From contig NZ_CANMSS010000008.1 in the NCBI RefSeq assembly GCF_947500695.1, forward strand, positions 213,124 through 277,123: a stretch of 64,000 nt of DNA. Direction: 5' to 3'. The DNA is from an uncultured Pseudoteredinibacter sp. Its GTDB lineage: Bacteria > Pseudomonadota > Gammaproteobacteria > Pseudomonadales > Cellvibrionaceae. The notes beneath the pieces are model-generated. The model saw only the letters and a list, made by a program, of their open reading frames with translations. It did not search any database and was not told where the DNA came from. A program made the translations under genes and the position numbers. Positions 37,132 through 46,472 of this stretch are shown here, one piece after another; position 1 is the first letter of the stretch; each line of letters starts with the position of its first letter.

Positions 37132-38133
37132 ATGAGCAACTGGTCAGAACTTAAGCAATCCTTATCTCTCAAGCAAAGTAGCAGCGAAAAGGCGGAGACT
37201 TATCATAGCCCGCTACAGCTTTGCAGCTTGGATCACAAATGTGCCATTGCAGTGCAAGGCCCAGACAGCAAGAAGTTCTTACAGGGGCAACTGACCTGCA
37301 ACTTAGATGACGTTAAGCCCAGCCAATGGCGACTAGGTGCCCACTGTAATCACAAAGGGCGCATGATCAGCAGTTTTCGCGCCAGCGCCCTTACTGACGA
37401 GCACATCCTTCTTACTTTACGCCATAGTATTAGCGACTCCGCACTCGCCGCTCTGGCCAAGTATGCGATCTTTTCAAAGGTTGAGCTTAGCGTGAGTGAC
37501 CAGCTAATCGGCTTAGGCCTAGCCGGCGAACAAGCTGAGCAACAGCTGTCCGCGTGGGAGCTTTCCATAACTGAAGGCAATAGCAGCTGTAACGATGGCG
37601 TACAAGTGCTAGATGTAGGCGGTGGACGCTTTGAACTCTGGGCAAAACAAGAAAAGATAAAGAATTTGCTTGAACAGCTAAAGTCTGATGCCACATTGGT
37701 CGATAACTCCCATTGGAAGTTATTGGATATTCAAGCGGGGATCGCTGAAATTGAATCCGGGGTCGAGGAAGCTATCATTCCTCAGATGCTCAATTTCAAT
37801 GAACTAGACGGTATCAACTACCAGAAAGGTTGTTATACCGGCCAGGAAATTATCGCCAGAATGCAGTACCGGGGTAACGTTAAGCGACACACCGTTCGCC
37901 TTATTGAGAAGAAAGGCGAAGCGCAAGCTGAACTTGAAAGCTTAAAGAGCGGCATGAGCGTTTACAGTGCCGACAAAAAAGCTATTGGTGAATTGGTTAA
38001 CTTTGCCAAGGGGCCTCAAGGCCTTGAAGCATTAGCCGTTGTCAAAGACGGTGCTGAGCAAGCCGAGCTAGCATTGTCTGAGGATGGACCCTGGAATTTC
38101 ACGATAGAACCGCTGCCATATGCTATAACTTAA
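37132..38133 (+). CDS. ygfZ: tRNA-modifying protein YgfZ (folate-binding, iron-sulfur maintenance)
   Basis: A 333-residue GcvT-like folate-binding protein needed for activity of some iron-sulfur enzymes such as MiaB. It has the N-terminal LDHKCAIAVQGPDSKKFLQGQLTCN segment and the diagnostic KGCYTGQEIIARMQYRG motif containing the essential Cys near residue 240. The location beside sdhE and ygfX matches many gammaproteobacteria. Confidence 0.94.
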   Translation: MSNWSELKQSLSLKQSSSEKAETYHSPLQLCSLDHKCAIAVQGPDSKKFLQGQLTCNLDDVKPSQWRLGAHCNHKGRMISSFRASALTDEHILLTLRHSISDSALAALAKYAIFSKVELSVSDQLIGLGLAGEQAEQQLSAWELSITEGNSSCNDGVQVLDVGGGRFELWAKQEKIKNLLEQLKSDATLVDNSHWKLLDIQAGIAEIESGVEEAIIPQMLNFNELDGINYQKGCYTGQEIIARMQYRGNVKRHTVRLIEKKGEAQAELESLKSGMSVYSADKKAIGELVNFAKGPQGLEALAVVKDGAEQAELALSEDGPWNFTIEPLPYAIT

Positions 38134-38184
38134 ACACCGGTCGCTCGTTGGCGGCCTAAATGCAGCTTGAAACGAGACGACGCA

Positions 38185-39021
38185 ATGAATCCACTAGCGG
38201 CCCAAGCCCGTACAGATATTCTTTCCGCCATTGATAATGACGAATTGGTACTGCCCAGCCTGCCTGAGATAGCTTTGCAAGTGCGCGAGGTCGCTGAAGA
38301 CCCCGACGCCGGTGTAATGGATCTAAATAAGGTAATTGGCAATGATGTAGCGCTAACCGCTAGAATTATTAAAGTAGCCAATAGCCCAACAATGCGTGGC
38401 GCCCAGGAAATTACCAATCTGCAAATGGCCCTTTCTCGCTTAGGCCTGCAGTTTACGGCCTCCCTAGCTATGGGGCTTGCTATGGAACAAATGTTCCAAG
38501 CCAAGTCGAAGGAAATCGACCGTCGAATCCGTGAAGTTTGGAGCCGTTCTAGTGAAATTGCTGGCATGTGTAATGTGCTGTGCAAATTTCGCACTGACTT
38601 ACAACCAGACCAAGCAACTCTCGCAGGCCTGGTGCATAATATAGGCACCCTACCGATATTTAAATATGCCGAAGAAAACCCAGAATCTTTAAACAACCCC
38701 TTCGTTTTGGATATGCTTATCTATGATCTGGGCGCAGAGCTGGGCGATAAAATTTTAAGTACTTGGGAATTTTCACCGGAATTAGTGCACGTACCTAGCC
38801 AGCACTTAGACTTTACTCGGGAAAGTGATGAAGTCAGTTATGCCGATATTGTCACCGTCGCCATGCTACAAAACTATATGGGCGGAAATCATCCATTTGC
38901 CAACACAGACTATGCAACCGTCAACGCATTTAAGCGTCTGGGTCTAGACCCCAATATGGAAGATGCTGAAGGTGAAGATATTTCCGCTGAAATGGAAGCG
39001 GCAATGTCCATGCTAGCTTAG
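38185..39021 (+). CDS. HDOD domain protein
   Basis: A 278-residue cytosolic protein made of an HDOD domain (LVLPSLPEIALQVREVAEDPDAGVMDLNKVIGNDVALTARIIKVANS, then the GLVHNIGTLPIFKY segment). The canonical catalytic HD pair is changed to HN here, as in most HDOD proteins, so it probably acts as a signalling or scaffolding module rather than a phosphohydrolase. The C-terminus is acidic (EDAEGEDISAEMEA). The ATG at 38185 is preferred to an upstream TTG. Its stop codon overlaps the convergent methyltransferase stop. Confidence 0.88.
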   Translation: MNPLAAQARTDILSAIDNDELVLPSLPEIALQVREVAEDPDAGVMDLNKVIGNDVALTARIIKVANSPTMRGAQEITNLQMALSRLGLQFTASLAMGLAMEQMFQAKSKEIDRRIREVWSRSSEIAGMCNVLCKFRTDLQPDQATLAGLVHNIGTLPIFKYAEENPESLNNPFVLDMLIYDLGAELGDKILSTWEFSPELVHVPSQHLDFTRESDEVSYADIVTVAMLQNYMGGNHPFANTDYATVNAFKRLGLDPNMEDAEGEDISAEMEAAMSMLA

Positions 39022-39905
39022 CCCTGCCTCGAAAAGTACATCCCCCAAGCCAATGACCGCCCCTTTTCACCCAGGGCTACGGTCTTGGCTTTAAAGCCTT
39101 CACGCCTAAACTCCTCGCTTAAATACGTCTGCTCTTTTGCGCTCAAAGCTACGTTCAGTTGATGCTCTAAACGCTCAATATTTGCCTCTACTTCCACTAT
39201 CCACTGATGAATTATCTGTTGGGCTTGTCGCTCTGAATAACGACCGGATTGCACGTCCCGAATCCATTGCATTACACCATGAAGTAGAGCCAACAATAAA
39301 CTCGATTCTTTTGGCAAGCGAATCTGGGCAAACAAGGAATCCATACATGACTTGAGCTCACAACGCTCAAATTGCTCGTATTGATGACACTTGAGCCATT
39401 GTCTAGCCAATAGAAATAAAGGGCTGGCCATTATTAGCTTCGCTTCCAGCAACTGTTGCTTAGAATGAACGCAGAGGTAAGAGCCTTCTCGATGACACAA
39501 AAACAAGACTTGAGCCTGATCACGTAAAACCCGAAACAATTCAGCTAATGCCGGCTCCCTCGCTACATACTCAAAACCAAACTGGCTTACTACCCAGTCG
39601 AAGCTATTGGCCGAAAAGCCTAGGCTCGAGCCATCCATTCGCGCGAAGTTATGCCTGTTTCGTAGCTCTGGCTGCGGAGAAATATCACTGTAATCAACCC
39701 CAGCACATAGACCATCGTGTTCAGCGGGCAGCCGTCGCAAAAGCGCTCCATTACCCGTCGCGATATCCAACACAGATTCTTGTGCTTTGATTCTATTGAG
39801 AAAATACTCGGAGACGAAACCGTACAAAGGGCTAGCTGGGTGAGCTTGCAAAGATTCACCTGCACCACCACGCCAATAATGCGACCAACTTAGATGGCTA
39901 TTCAC
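39018..39905 (-). CDS. Class I SAM-dependent methyltransferase
   Basis: A 295-residue protein with SAM-binding motif I VLDIATGNGALLRRLP, an acidic residue at GVDYSD and motif II FDWVVSQFGFEYV. The N-terminus has HYWRGGAGESL, seen in a subset of uncharacterised methyltransferases. The C-terminal half is helical and probably sets the substrate, which I cannot name. It appears to start at GTG 39905. Its stop codon shares bases with that of the convergent HDOD gene (TTAG at 39018-39021). Confidence 0.8.
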   Translation of the reverse strand: MNSHLSWSHYWRGGAGESLQAHPASPLYGFVSEYFLNRIKAQESVLDIATGNGALLRRLPAEHDGLCAGVDYSDISPQPELRNRHNFARMDGSSLGFSANSFDWVVSQFGFEYVAREPALAELFRVLRDQAQVLFLCHREGSYLCVHSKQQLLEAKLIMASPLFLLARQWLKCHQYEQFERCELKSCMDSLFAQIRLPKESSLLLALLHGVMQWIRDVQSGRYSERQAQQIIHQWIVEVEANIERLEHQLNVALSAKEQTYLSEEFRREGFKAKTVALGEKGRSLAWGMYFSRQG

Positions 39906-40046
39906 TCACGGGCCTATAATTGTTTTATTTATAAGGCCTAAGCATGAGCTTAATTGCTCACGGAAATATCACAAAAAGCTAAGCTTTCGTAGAAAAAGTC
40001 GTCAAAAATAACAATAAACCACAAGCTAAGCGGGGCTAATGCTAAC

Positions 40047-40739
40047 TTAGACAGTCGGTACTGACCAATTAATGGGACTTAGCCCCCGCTGTTGCAAATA
40101 TTGGTTCGCAGCAGAGAAATGACCGCAGCCTAAAAAGCCTCGATGGGCTGATAACGGAGAGGGGTGAACAGATTTAAGAACGCAGTGCTTATTGGCATCA
40201 ATAATACGTCCTTTCTTTTGGGCGTAGCTACCCCAAAGTAGAAACACCAAGCCTTCACGCTGCTCGTTTAACAAAGCAACTATATGGTCGGTAAACTGCT
40301 CCCAACCTTTTTTCTGGTGGGAGCCAGCATTTGCCTGCTGTACAGAAAGCGTAGCGTTAAGCAGCAACACTCCCTGATCGGCCCAACTTTGCAAACAACC
40401 ATGGTTCGGAATGGGCAATGCTAAATCACGCTCAATTTCTTTATAAATGTTCAATAAGGAGGGGGGGATTCGCACACCGGCTGGCACAGAAAAGCTCAAA
40501 CCATGAGCTTGATCTGGGCCATGATATGGGTCCTGACCTAAAACCACGACCTTTACCTTGTCAAAAGGTGTGCTATTAAGAGCGTTAAACATTAATGGGC
40601 CGGGTGGGTAAATGGTTTTACCCGCCGTTTTTTCGGCTCGCAAAAAATCGCCCAGCTGTTGCATATAGGGCTTCTCAAATTCTTCGGCGAGAAGTTCTTT
40701 CCAACTGCTGTCTAACTGAATATCACGAGCATTGTTCAC
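40047..40739 (-). CDS. ung: Uracil-DNA glycosylase
   Basis: Family 1 uracil-DNA glycosylase for base-excision repair. The 230 residues contain the water-activating loop [22 protein letters not shown], the LLLNATLSV uracil-specificity strand and the [18 protein letters not shown] minor-groove loop. The start is a GTG. It lies 13 bases behind lysS, so it may be cotranscribed with the lysS-prfB unit. Confidence 0.97.
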   Translation of the reverse strand: MNNARDIQLDSSWKELLAEEFEKPYMQQLGDFLRAEKTAGKTIYPPGPLMFNALNSTPFDKVKVVVLGQDPYHGPDQAHGLSFSVPAGVRIPPSLLNIYKEIERDLALPIPNHGCLQSWADQGVLLLNATLSVQQANAGSHQKKGWEQFTDHIVALLNEQREGLVFLLWGSYAQKKGRIIDANKHCVLKSVHPSPLSAHRGFLGCGHFSAANQYLQQRGLSPINWSVPTV

Positions 40740-40752
40740 AAGTAAAGCCTAA

Positions 40753-42252
40753 TTATTCCGGACGCATAGCTGGGAATAGCAAGACGTCGCGGATTGACGG
40801 AGAATCCGTGAGCAGCATTACCAAACGGTCGATACCGATGCCCTCACCCGCCGTTGGTGGTAAACCATATTCCAATGCGCGAACATAGTCGGCATCGTAA
40901 TGCATGGCTTCATCGTCACCGGCGTCTTTTTCGGCAACTTGCTGCGAAAAGCGCTCAGCCTGATCTTCCGCATCATTAAGCTCTGAGAAACCGTTTGCGA
41001 TTTCACGGCCACCGACAAAAAACTCAAAACGATCGGTAACAAATGGGTTGTCATCATTACGACGCGCCAGCGGTGAAACCTCAGCTGGGTACTGAGTAAT
41101 AAAGGTTGGATTATCCAAACGATGTTCAACGGTTTTTTCAAAGATCTCGATCTGTACCTTGCCTAAACCCCAAATATCTTTCATTGGGATGCCCAAGCCT
41201 TCGGCAATCTTGCGAGCGCCCTGCTCATCAGCAAGCTCAGCTGGATCCATATCTGGGCTGTACTTCAGGATAGAATCAAATACCGAAATACGATCAAAAG
41301 GCTTTTCGAAATCGTAAATGGTCTCGCTTTCTACTTCACCTTCGGCGTTTTTCACCGTATTGCGAACCTTAGTAGTGCCCAACACAGCATCGGCCATTTT
41401 GCGCAACATATCTTCGGTGAGATCCATCAGATCATTGTAATCTGCGTAGGCCTGGTAGAATTCCAACATGGTGAACTCAGGGTTGTGACGAGTCGACAAA
41501 CCTTCATTACGGAAGTTACGGTTAATTTCGTAAACACGCTCAAAGCCACCGACAACCAAACGCTTGAGGTATAACTCTGGTGCGATACGAAGATACATAT
41601 CGATATCCAAAGCATTGTGGTGGGTTACGAAAGGACGGGCTGTTGCACCACCTGGAATCGCCTGTAACATTGGCGTTTCCACTTCCATATAATCTTGGCC
41701 GTTTAAATAGCTGCGAATAAACTCGATAACTTTTGAACGGGTACGGAAAACATCGCGCACTTCAGGGTTAACAATTAAATCGACATAACGCTGGCGATAA
41801 CGCATTTCCTGATCAGCTAAGCCGTGGTATTTATCAGGTAGCGGGCGCAAAGATTTGGTCAGCAGCTGGTAGCTGTCCATGTTAACGTAAAGATCGCCTT
41901 TACCCGAACGATGCAATTTACCTTCACAGCCAACGATATCACCTAGGTCAAGCTTCTTTGCAAAGGGACGTGCCTCTTTGGTGATGTACAATTGAATAGT
42001 ACCGCTAACATCGCGAATAACAATCCAAGGGCCGCGCATTGCCATCACTCGACCTGCCACGGAAATTTGAATATCGTCTTCTTCTAGAGCTTCTTTGCTG
42101 ATTTCAGTGTGTTTATCTTGTACGTCCTGAGCTTTATGTTTCGGGCGAAAATCGTTTGGAAAGGTGGGGCCTTCAGCGTCGCGCAGTGCAGCGAGTTTTT
42201 CACGACGCACCGCTACTAATTTGTTTTCGTCTTGTGGCTTGTTATCGCTCAT
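40753..42252 (-). CDS. lysS: Lysine--tRNA ligase (class II)
   Basis: A 499-residue class II synthetase with an N-terminal OB-fold anticodon domain ([22 protein letters not shown]). Motif 1 lies in [25 protein letters not shown], motif 2 in [28 protein letters not shown], and motif 3 in [24 protein letters not shown]. It charges tRNA-Lys. The prfB-lysS order is the usual enterobacterial and pseudomonad one, and prfB lies just upstream. Confidence 0.97.
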   Translation of the reverse strand: MSDNKPQDENKLVAVRREKLAALRDAEGPTFPNDFRPKHKAQDVQDKHTEISKEALEEDDIQISVAGRVMAMRGPWIVIRDVSGTIQLYITKEARPFAKKLDLGDIVGCEGKLHRSGKGDLYVNMDSYQLLTKSLRPLPDKYHGLADQEMRYRQRYVDLIVNPEVRDVFRTRSKVIEFIRSYLNGQDYMEVETPMLQAIPGGATARPFVTHHNALDIDMYLRIAPELYLKRLVVGGFERVYEINRNFRNEGLSTRHNPEFTMLEFYQAYADYNDLMDLTEDMLRKMADAVLGTTKVRNTVKNAEGEVESETIYDFEKPFDRISVFDSILKYSPDMDPAELADEQGARKIAEGLGIPMKDIWGLGKVQIEIFEKTVEHRLDNPTFITQYPAEVSPLARRNDDNPFVTDRFEFFVGGREIANGFSELNDAEDQAERFSQQVAEKDAGDDEAMHYDADYVRALEYGLPPTAGEGIGIDRLVMLLTDSPSIRDVLLFPAMRPE

Positions 42253-42287
42253 GGTTAAAGCTCTTGTCAGTAGTTAATTCAGAAATT

Positions 42288-43383
42288 TTACAGGCCGGCT
42301 TTTAAGCTGGCTTCAATAAATTGATCCAGATTGCCATCCAAAACCGATTGGCAATTGCTGGTTTGCACGCTGGTGCGTAAATCTTTAATGCGCTGATCAT
42401 CCAAAACATAAGAACGAATTTGGCTACCCCAACCGATATCAGCTTTGCTGTCCTCGGCGGCTTGCTTTTCTTCGTTACGCTTAAGCATTTCCTGCTCGTA
42501 CAATTTTGCACGCAGCATCTTCCAGGCTTGATCGCGGTTTTTATGTTGCGAGCGCTGGCTCTGACATTCCGCGACGATACCGGTGGGTTCGTGAGTTAAA
42601 CGCACTGCAGAATCGGTTTTGTTGACGTGCTGTCCACCTGCACCCGATGCACGATAGGTGTCGGTACGAACATCAGCCGGATTGATATCAATTTCGATAT
42701 TGTCATCAATCTCTGGGGAAGCAAATACCGAACAAAAAGAGGTATGGCGACGATTACCCGAATCAAAGGGCGATTTACGCACCAAACGATGAACACCGGT
42801 TTCAGTGCGTAGCCAACCAAAGGCATATTCACCTTCAAAGCGAATGGTGGCCGATTTAATACCCGCCACATCACCTGCTGATGCTTCTTCTAAGGAGGTC
42901 TTAAAGCCTTTGGCCTCTCCCCAACGCAGATACATGCGCAATACCATTTCGGCCCAATCCTGAGCCTCGGTGCCGCCTGAACCTGATTGGATATCAAGAT
43001 AGGCATTGTTGGGATCCATCTCGCCGGAGAACATACGGCGAAACTCTAATTTGGCCAGGTGTTGATTTAGCCCTTCTATCTCGGCCTCTACCTCAGCAAC
43101 CGTATCTTCATCGTCCTCTTCGACAGCCATTTCCAACAATTCGTGGGCATCGGCTATACCCGCATTGAGGGTATCTATGGTCTCTACCACCGCCTCCAAA
43201 GAGGATCGTTCGCGGCCAAGTTCCTGGGCTTTGTCCTGGTCGTTCCAAACATCAGGCTCACCCAGCAGAAGCTCAACCTCGTCTAAGCGCTCTTTCTTGT
43301 GTTCATAGTCAAAGATACCCCCTAAGCGTATCGGTACGCGTTTGCAGGTCTTTTAACTGGTTAATAATGGGGTTGATTTCCAT
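42288..43383 (-). CDS. prfB: Peptide chain release factor 2 with programmed +1 frameshift
   Basis: Release factor for UGA and UAA stop codons. The gene is read in two parts: codons 1-24 from ATG 43383 to the CTT at 43312, an in-frame TGA at 43311-43309, then +1 shift into the long frame from 43310 to 42288. The joined product is 364 residues. The stop-recognition SPF tripeptide falls at about 204-206 and the catalytic GGQ at about 249-251, both one short of E. coli numbering. The residue four before GGQ is Ala. Calling the gene only from the internal start at 43199 would lose about 61 residues. Confidence 0.96.
43308..43323 (-). promoter_or_regulatory. prfB autoregulatory frameshift site
   Basis: On the minus strand the sequence AGGGGGTATCTTTGAC contains an internal Shine-Dalgarno-like AGGGGG, the slippery CTT and the UGA followed by C. 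This is the same arrangement as the E. coli RF2 frameshift site. Low RF2 levels favour the shift, giving negative feedback. Confidence 0.95.
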
Positions 43384-43677
43384 AAAGAGTCACTAAATCA
43401 CTGTTCATTAATGCATCACCAGCCTATTTGGCCCATCTTTATGGGGCTGCACTGGTAATTTGAAAGGCGCGAATTGTACCCCAAGGCCCCCAGCAACTCT
43501 AGGGTGGCACTCGATTTAACTATGCGAGAACCGGCGCCCTCCTCTATCTGTCATACTCCGAAATATCATGACCGTTTATCATGAAAAGCCCTATTTCTTT
43601 AATGGTTTACTCAACTATCCCTTTCCATGGCCGTTAGCAAATTCAAGGATATTGTCTAGGCAGCTAGCTAAGGAGTA

Positions 43678-43707
43678 ATGGTGATCATGGGTAAAGCAGA
43701 TATATGA
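43678..43707 (+). CDS. Nine-codon leader ORF coupled to the diguanylate cyclase
   Basis: An ATG at 43678 sits three bases behind a strong TAAGGAG ribosome site and opens a frame encoding MVIMGKADI. Its TGA stop at 43705-43707 overlaps the ATG of the cyclase gene (ATGA at 43704). The cyclase start has only a poor ribosome site of its own, so translation may depend on reinitiation. The peptide may simply be a ribosome-loading device. The 290 bases upstream (43384-43677) show no other gene. Confidence 0.5.
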   Translation: MVIMGKADI

Positions 43708-44975
43708 GACTGTCCGCAGGCTTTCATCGCTACTTCTATGCTCTACAGGCCCTGCTTTTAGGCCTGTTAATTTATAGCGCCTATCTAATTCACAATTTTT
43801 ATCGACTCACCCATGAAATTGCCATAGTAGAGAACACCCGCTTTGACATGGTGGCCCTCGCCAATGAGCTACAGCAAAGCTCAGATCAGCTTACCTTTTT
43901 TGCGCAAAACTATGTGGTTACCGGTAAAGCGCAATATTTAGAGTCATTTGAACAGGTCCTGGCTATTCGTGACGGCACGGCCCCGAGGCCGCAGGATTAT
44001 CACGCCACCTACTGGAATCTCAATGAGAGTGAGCGTAACTCCCTGCATTACGGGCAAGAAAGTGTCGCGCTGAGCGATTTAATGAACCAAATGCCGTATA
44101 GCGAAACTGAATTCGCCCTTCTGAGATTGGCTCAAAACCAATCAGATAAGCTGGCCCTCATTGAGCAACAGGCATTTGCACTAGCCGCAAGTGATAAAGA
44201 AAAAGCCAAGGCCCTGCTATTTGGTGCGCGCTACAAAGAAGCCAAACACAGCATTATGGCCCCTATCGATCAGTTTTTGATTCTGCTAAATAAGCGATTA
44301 GCCGATAAGCTTCGGGGGCTACACCAAAGAGAAGAAAGCTTAGCAAGATCATTGCCGATACTATTGGGCTTAAATGCTCTATTGGTAGCATCAATCTTTG
44401 TGATGATTAATATACGTTTTAATCGTCACCATAAAGAACTAGTAAGCCTCTCCATGAAGGATCATCTCACCCGAATAAACAATCGCAAGTATTTATCTGA
44501 ATACGGACCACAGTACTTACAATACCATCGCAGGCACGCCAACTCCGTTTGCCTTGCCTTGATGGATATCGATCATTTTAAAAAAATTAATGACAACTTT
44601 GGCCATCAGGTTGGCGATCATATCTTGCAACACTTTTGCAAAATCGTCGGCAATCGTGTTCGCCAATCGGATACCTTTGTACGCTATGGTGGTGAAGAGT
44701 TTGTATTGCTTTTGCCCAATATGGATGCTCAACAATGTGAAAAGTTTTTAAACGAACTTTGTTGTCTTGTCGCCCAAGAAAATTATATTGATCGCAAGCA
44801 CTGCATCGCCTACACAGTGAGTATTGGCTGGGTAGATAGTAGCAACCACTATGACTTGGAAACCATGCTGCAAAGAGCAGATGGCGCCATGTACCAAGCC
44901 AAGCAATCTGGCCGTAATCGAGCACAACAAGGTGATTGCAGCAGTTCAAAACCACTGTTAGCAATTTCAAACTAA
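43704..44975 (+). CDS. Membrane diguanylate cyclase
   Basis: A 423-residue protein likely to make c-di-GMP. A membrane segment at about 10-30, a helical periplasmic sensor domain of about 180 residues, a second membrane segment at about 215-238, then a GGDEF domain from about 250. The active-site motif is GGEEF at 329-333 and an inhibitory I-site RQSD lies at 320-323, with the usual five residues between. Metal-binding Asp lies in LMDIDHFKKIND. Both catalysis and product inhibition therefore look intact. The periplasmic domain is not one I can name; its ligand is unknown. Confidence 0.92.
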   Translation: MRLSAGFHRYFYALQALLLGLLIYSAYLIHNFYRLTHEIAIVENTRFDMVALANELQQSSDQLTFFAQNYVVTGKAQYLESFEQVLAIRDGTAPRPQDYHATYWNLNESERNSLHYGQESVALSDLMNQMPYSETEFALLRLAQNQSDKLALIEQQAFALAASDKEKAKALLFGARYKEAKHSIMAPIDQFLILLNKRLADKLRGLHQREESLARSLPILLGLNALLVASIFVMINIRFNRHHKELVSLSMKDHLTRINNRKYLSEYGPQYLQYHRRHANSVCLALMDIDHFKKINDNFGHQVGDHILQHFCKIVGNRVRQSDTFVRYGGEEFVLLLPNMDAQQCEKFLNELCCLVAQENYIDRKHCIAYTVSIGWVDSSNHYDLETMLQRADGAMYQAKQSGRNRAQQGDCSSSKPLLAISN

Positions 44976-45063
44976 ATTCAGCCTCCGCGGACCAAAACTT
45001 GGCCTGCAAAAATATTCATGCTAAAACAACCCCTGTGAATAAAGATCTTGTTACGAGGCTAAA

Positions 45064-46044
45064 ATGCAACCCCTGTTTGAGCTGGCAGAGTTAGAAGCTG
45101 TATTACCCCAAGTTTATCAAACCTTAAACCCCAGTCCCTGCCGACAGTGGCCACTGCTGAGCCAAGAGCTAAGTTGCTCAGCATTTCTTAAGCATGAAAA
45201 CCACAATCCAACCGGCGCCTTTAAAGTAAGAGGCGGCTTAGTATATCTGGAAAACCTATTAAAGCGTGATCCAGCCTGCCAAGGCGTCGCATCGGCTACG
45301 CGCGGCAATCATGGACAATCAATCGCCATGGCCGCTGCCAAGCTGGGGCTCAAAGCTCTGATTGTTGTGCCAGAAGGTAATTCAATTGAGAAAAATGCCG
45401 CCATGCAAGCCTTTGGGGCTGAGCTTGTAATAGCAGGAAAAGACTTTGACGAATCCAGGAAAGTCGCTGCGCAAATGGCAGAAGAAAGGGCCTGGCATAT
45501 GGTGCCCTCCTTCCACCGAGATTTGGTTTTGGGGGTGGCTAGCTACGCTTATGAAATGTTCAATAGCCAGCCCCTTGATGCGGTTTATGTCCCCATTGGA
45601 ATGGGTTCAGGTATTTGCGCCGTTATAACCATTAGGGACTTACTTCAGTTGGATACCGAAGTTATTGGGGTGGTTTCTACTGGTGCCGATGCCATTAAGC
45701 AATCATTCGAACAAGAGAAATTAATTAGCACCGACAGTGTCAATACCTATGCCGACGGCATGGCCTGTCGTGAACCTCAAGCAGCCGCCATGGATATCAT
45801 TCAAAATGGTGCCAATCGAATTGTCAGTGTAAGTGATGACGAAATAGCTTCAGCCCAGCGACAGCTATTTTCATGTTGCCACACTGTTGCTGAAGGTGCT
45901 GGCGCTGCTGCGCTCGCTGCACTCAAGCAAGAACTTGATCAACAACAGAATAAGAATATTGGCCTAGTATTGAGTGGCGCTAATATCGATCGCGAATTGT
46001 TTAGCCAAGTTTTGCAAGGCAATACACCGGCAATGCCTGCCTAA
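45064..46044 (+). CDS. PLP-dependent threonine/serine dehydratase family enzyme
   Basis: A 326-residue fold-type II PLP enzyme. The Schiff-base Lys lies in HNPTGAFKVRGGL, the substrate loop in SATRGNHGQSIAMAAAKLG and the phosphate loop in PIGMGSGICA. It lacks the C-terminal ACT-like regulatory domain of IlvA, so it is a catabolic-type or specialised enzyme (threonine, serine, hydroxyaspartate or similar). The substrate is not decided by sequence. It is followed on the same strand by a FosA-like gene after 44 bases. Confidence 0.85.
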   Translation: MQPLFELAELEAVLPQVYQTLNPSPCRQWPLLSQELSCSAFLKHENHNPTGAFKVRGGLVYLENLLKRDPACQGVASATRGNHGQSIAMAAAKLGLKALIVVPEGNSIEKNAAMQAFGAELVIAGKDFDESRKVAAQMAEERAWHMVPSFHRDLVLGVASYAYEMFNSQPLDAVYVPIGMGSGICAVITIRDLLQLDTEVIGVVSTGADAIKQSFEQEKLISTDSVNTYADGMACREPQAAAMDIIQNGANRIVSVSDDEIASAQRQLFSCCHTVAEGAGAAALAALKQELDQQQNKNIGLVLSGANIDRELFSQVLQGNTPAMPA

Positions 46045-46058
46045 CAACATCTAAATAG

Positions 46059-46091
46059 CTATGCCTAAATTACTATGCCTAAATTACTATG
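46059..46091 (+). repeat. 14-bp tandem repeat running into a start codon
   Basis: CTATGCCTAAATTA occurs at 46059-46072 and again at 46073-46086, then CTATG at 46087-46091 begins a third unit. The ATG in the third, partial unit is the start codon of the FosA-like gene. No Shine-Dalgarno is visible before it. Copy number could vary by slippage. Confidence 0.85.
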
Positions 46092-46472
46092 ATTAACGGT
46101 TTAAATCATATTACCTTAAGCTGCAGTAGCCTCGAAAAATCCCTTATTTTCTATCATGGCCTACTGCAGTTTGATATCGAGCATCGCTGGGATAAGGGCG
46201 CATACTTAAGCTGCGGCAATTTATGGTTTTGCCTTATAGAAAAGGGAAACTACCAAGCTGCGCCGCAAGGCTATAACCATTTAGCTTTTAGCGTAGCTCA
46301 AGAAGATTTTGATATCTGGCAAGAGAAATTGCAGGCCGCCAATGTCCAACAGTGGCAAGACAATAGCAGCGAAGGCGATTCCTTTTACTTTTTAGATCCA
46401 GACGGACATCAACTGGAATTGCATGTTGGCAACCTGCAAAGCCGCCTTGCTTCAATCGAAAACCACCATTAA
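46089..46472 (+). CDS. FosA-like glyoxalase-fold (VOC) protein
   Basis: A 127-residue protein aligning in register with FosA, the Mn-dependent glutathione transferase for fosfomycin. The metal ligands His7, His64 and Glu110 are kept, as are Thr9, Trp46, Ser94, Ser98, Tyr100 and Arg119 (positions compared with FosA from memory). The Lys at FosA position 90, which contacts fosfomycin, is Gln here. Fosfomycin inactivation is therefore possible but uncertain, and a related substrate is an alternative. Its stop codon shares TTAA with the convergent Lrp-family gene. Confidence 0.75.
   Translation: MINGLNHITLSCSSLEKSLIFYHGLLQFDIEHRWDKGAYLSCGNLWFCLIEKGNYQAAPQGYNHLAFSVAQEDFDIWQEKLQAANVQQWQDNSSEGDSFYFLDPDGHQLELHVGNLQSRLASIENHH

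Noticed and set aside
38130..38696. 188-codon minus-strand frame opposite the HDOD gene
   Set aside because: Antisense to a well supported HDOD domain; composition is Ser/Arg/Ile-rich as expected for a shadow.
42288..43199. prfB read as a 303-residue gene from the internal start at 43199
   Set aside because: The frameshift site and conserved N-terminal sequence upstream show the real gene begins at 43383.
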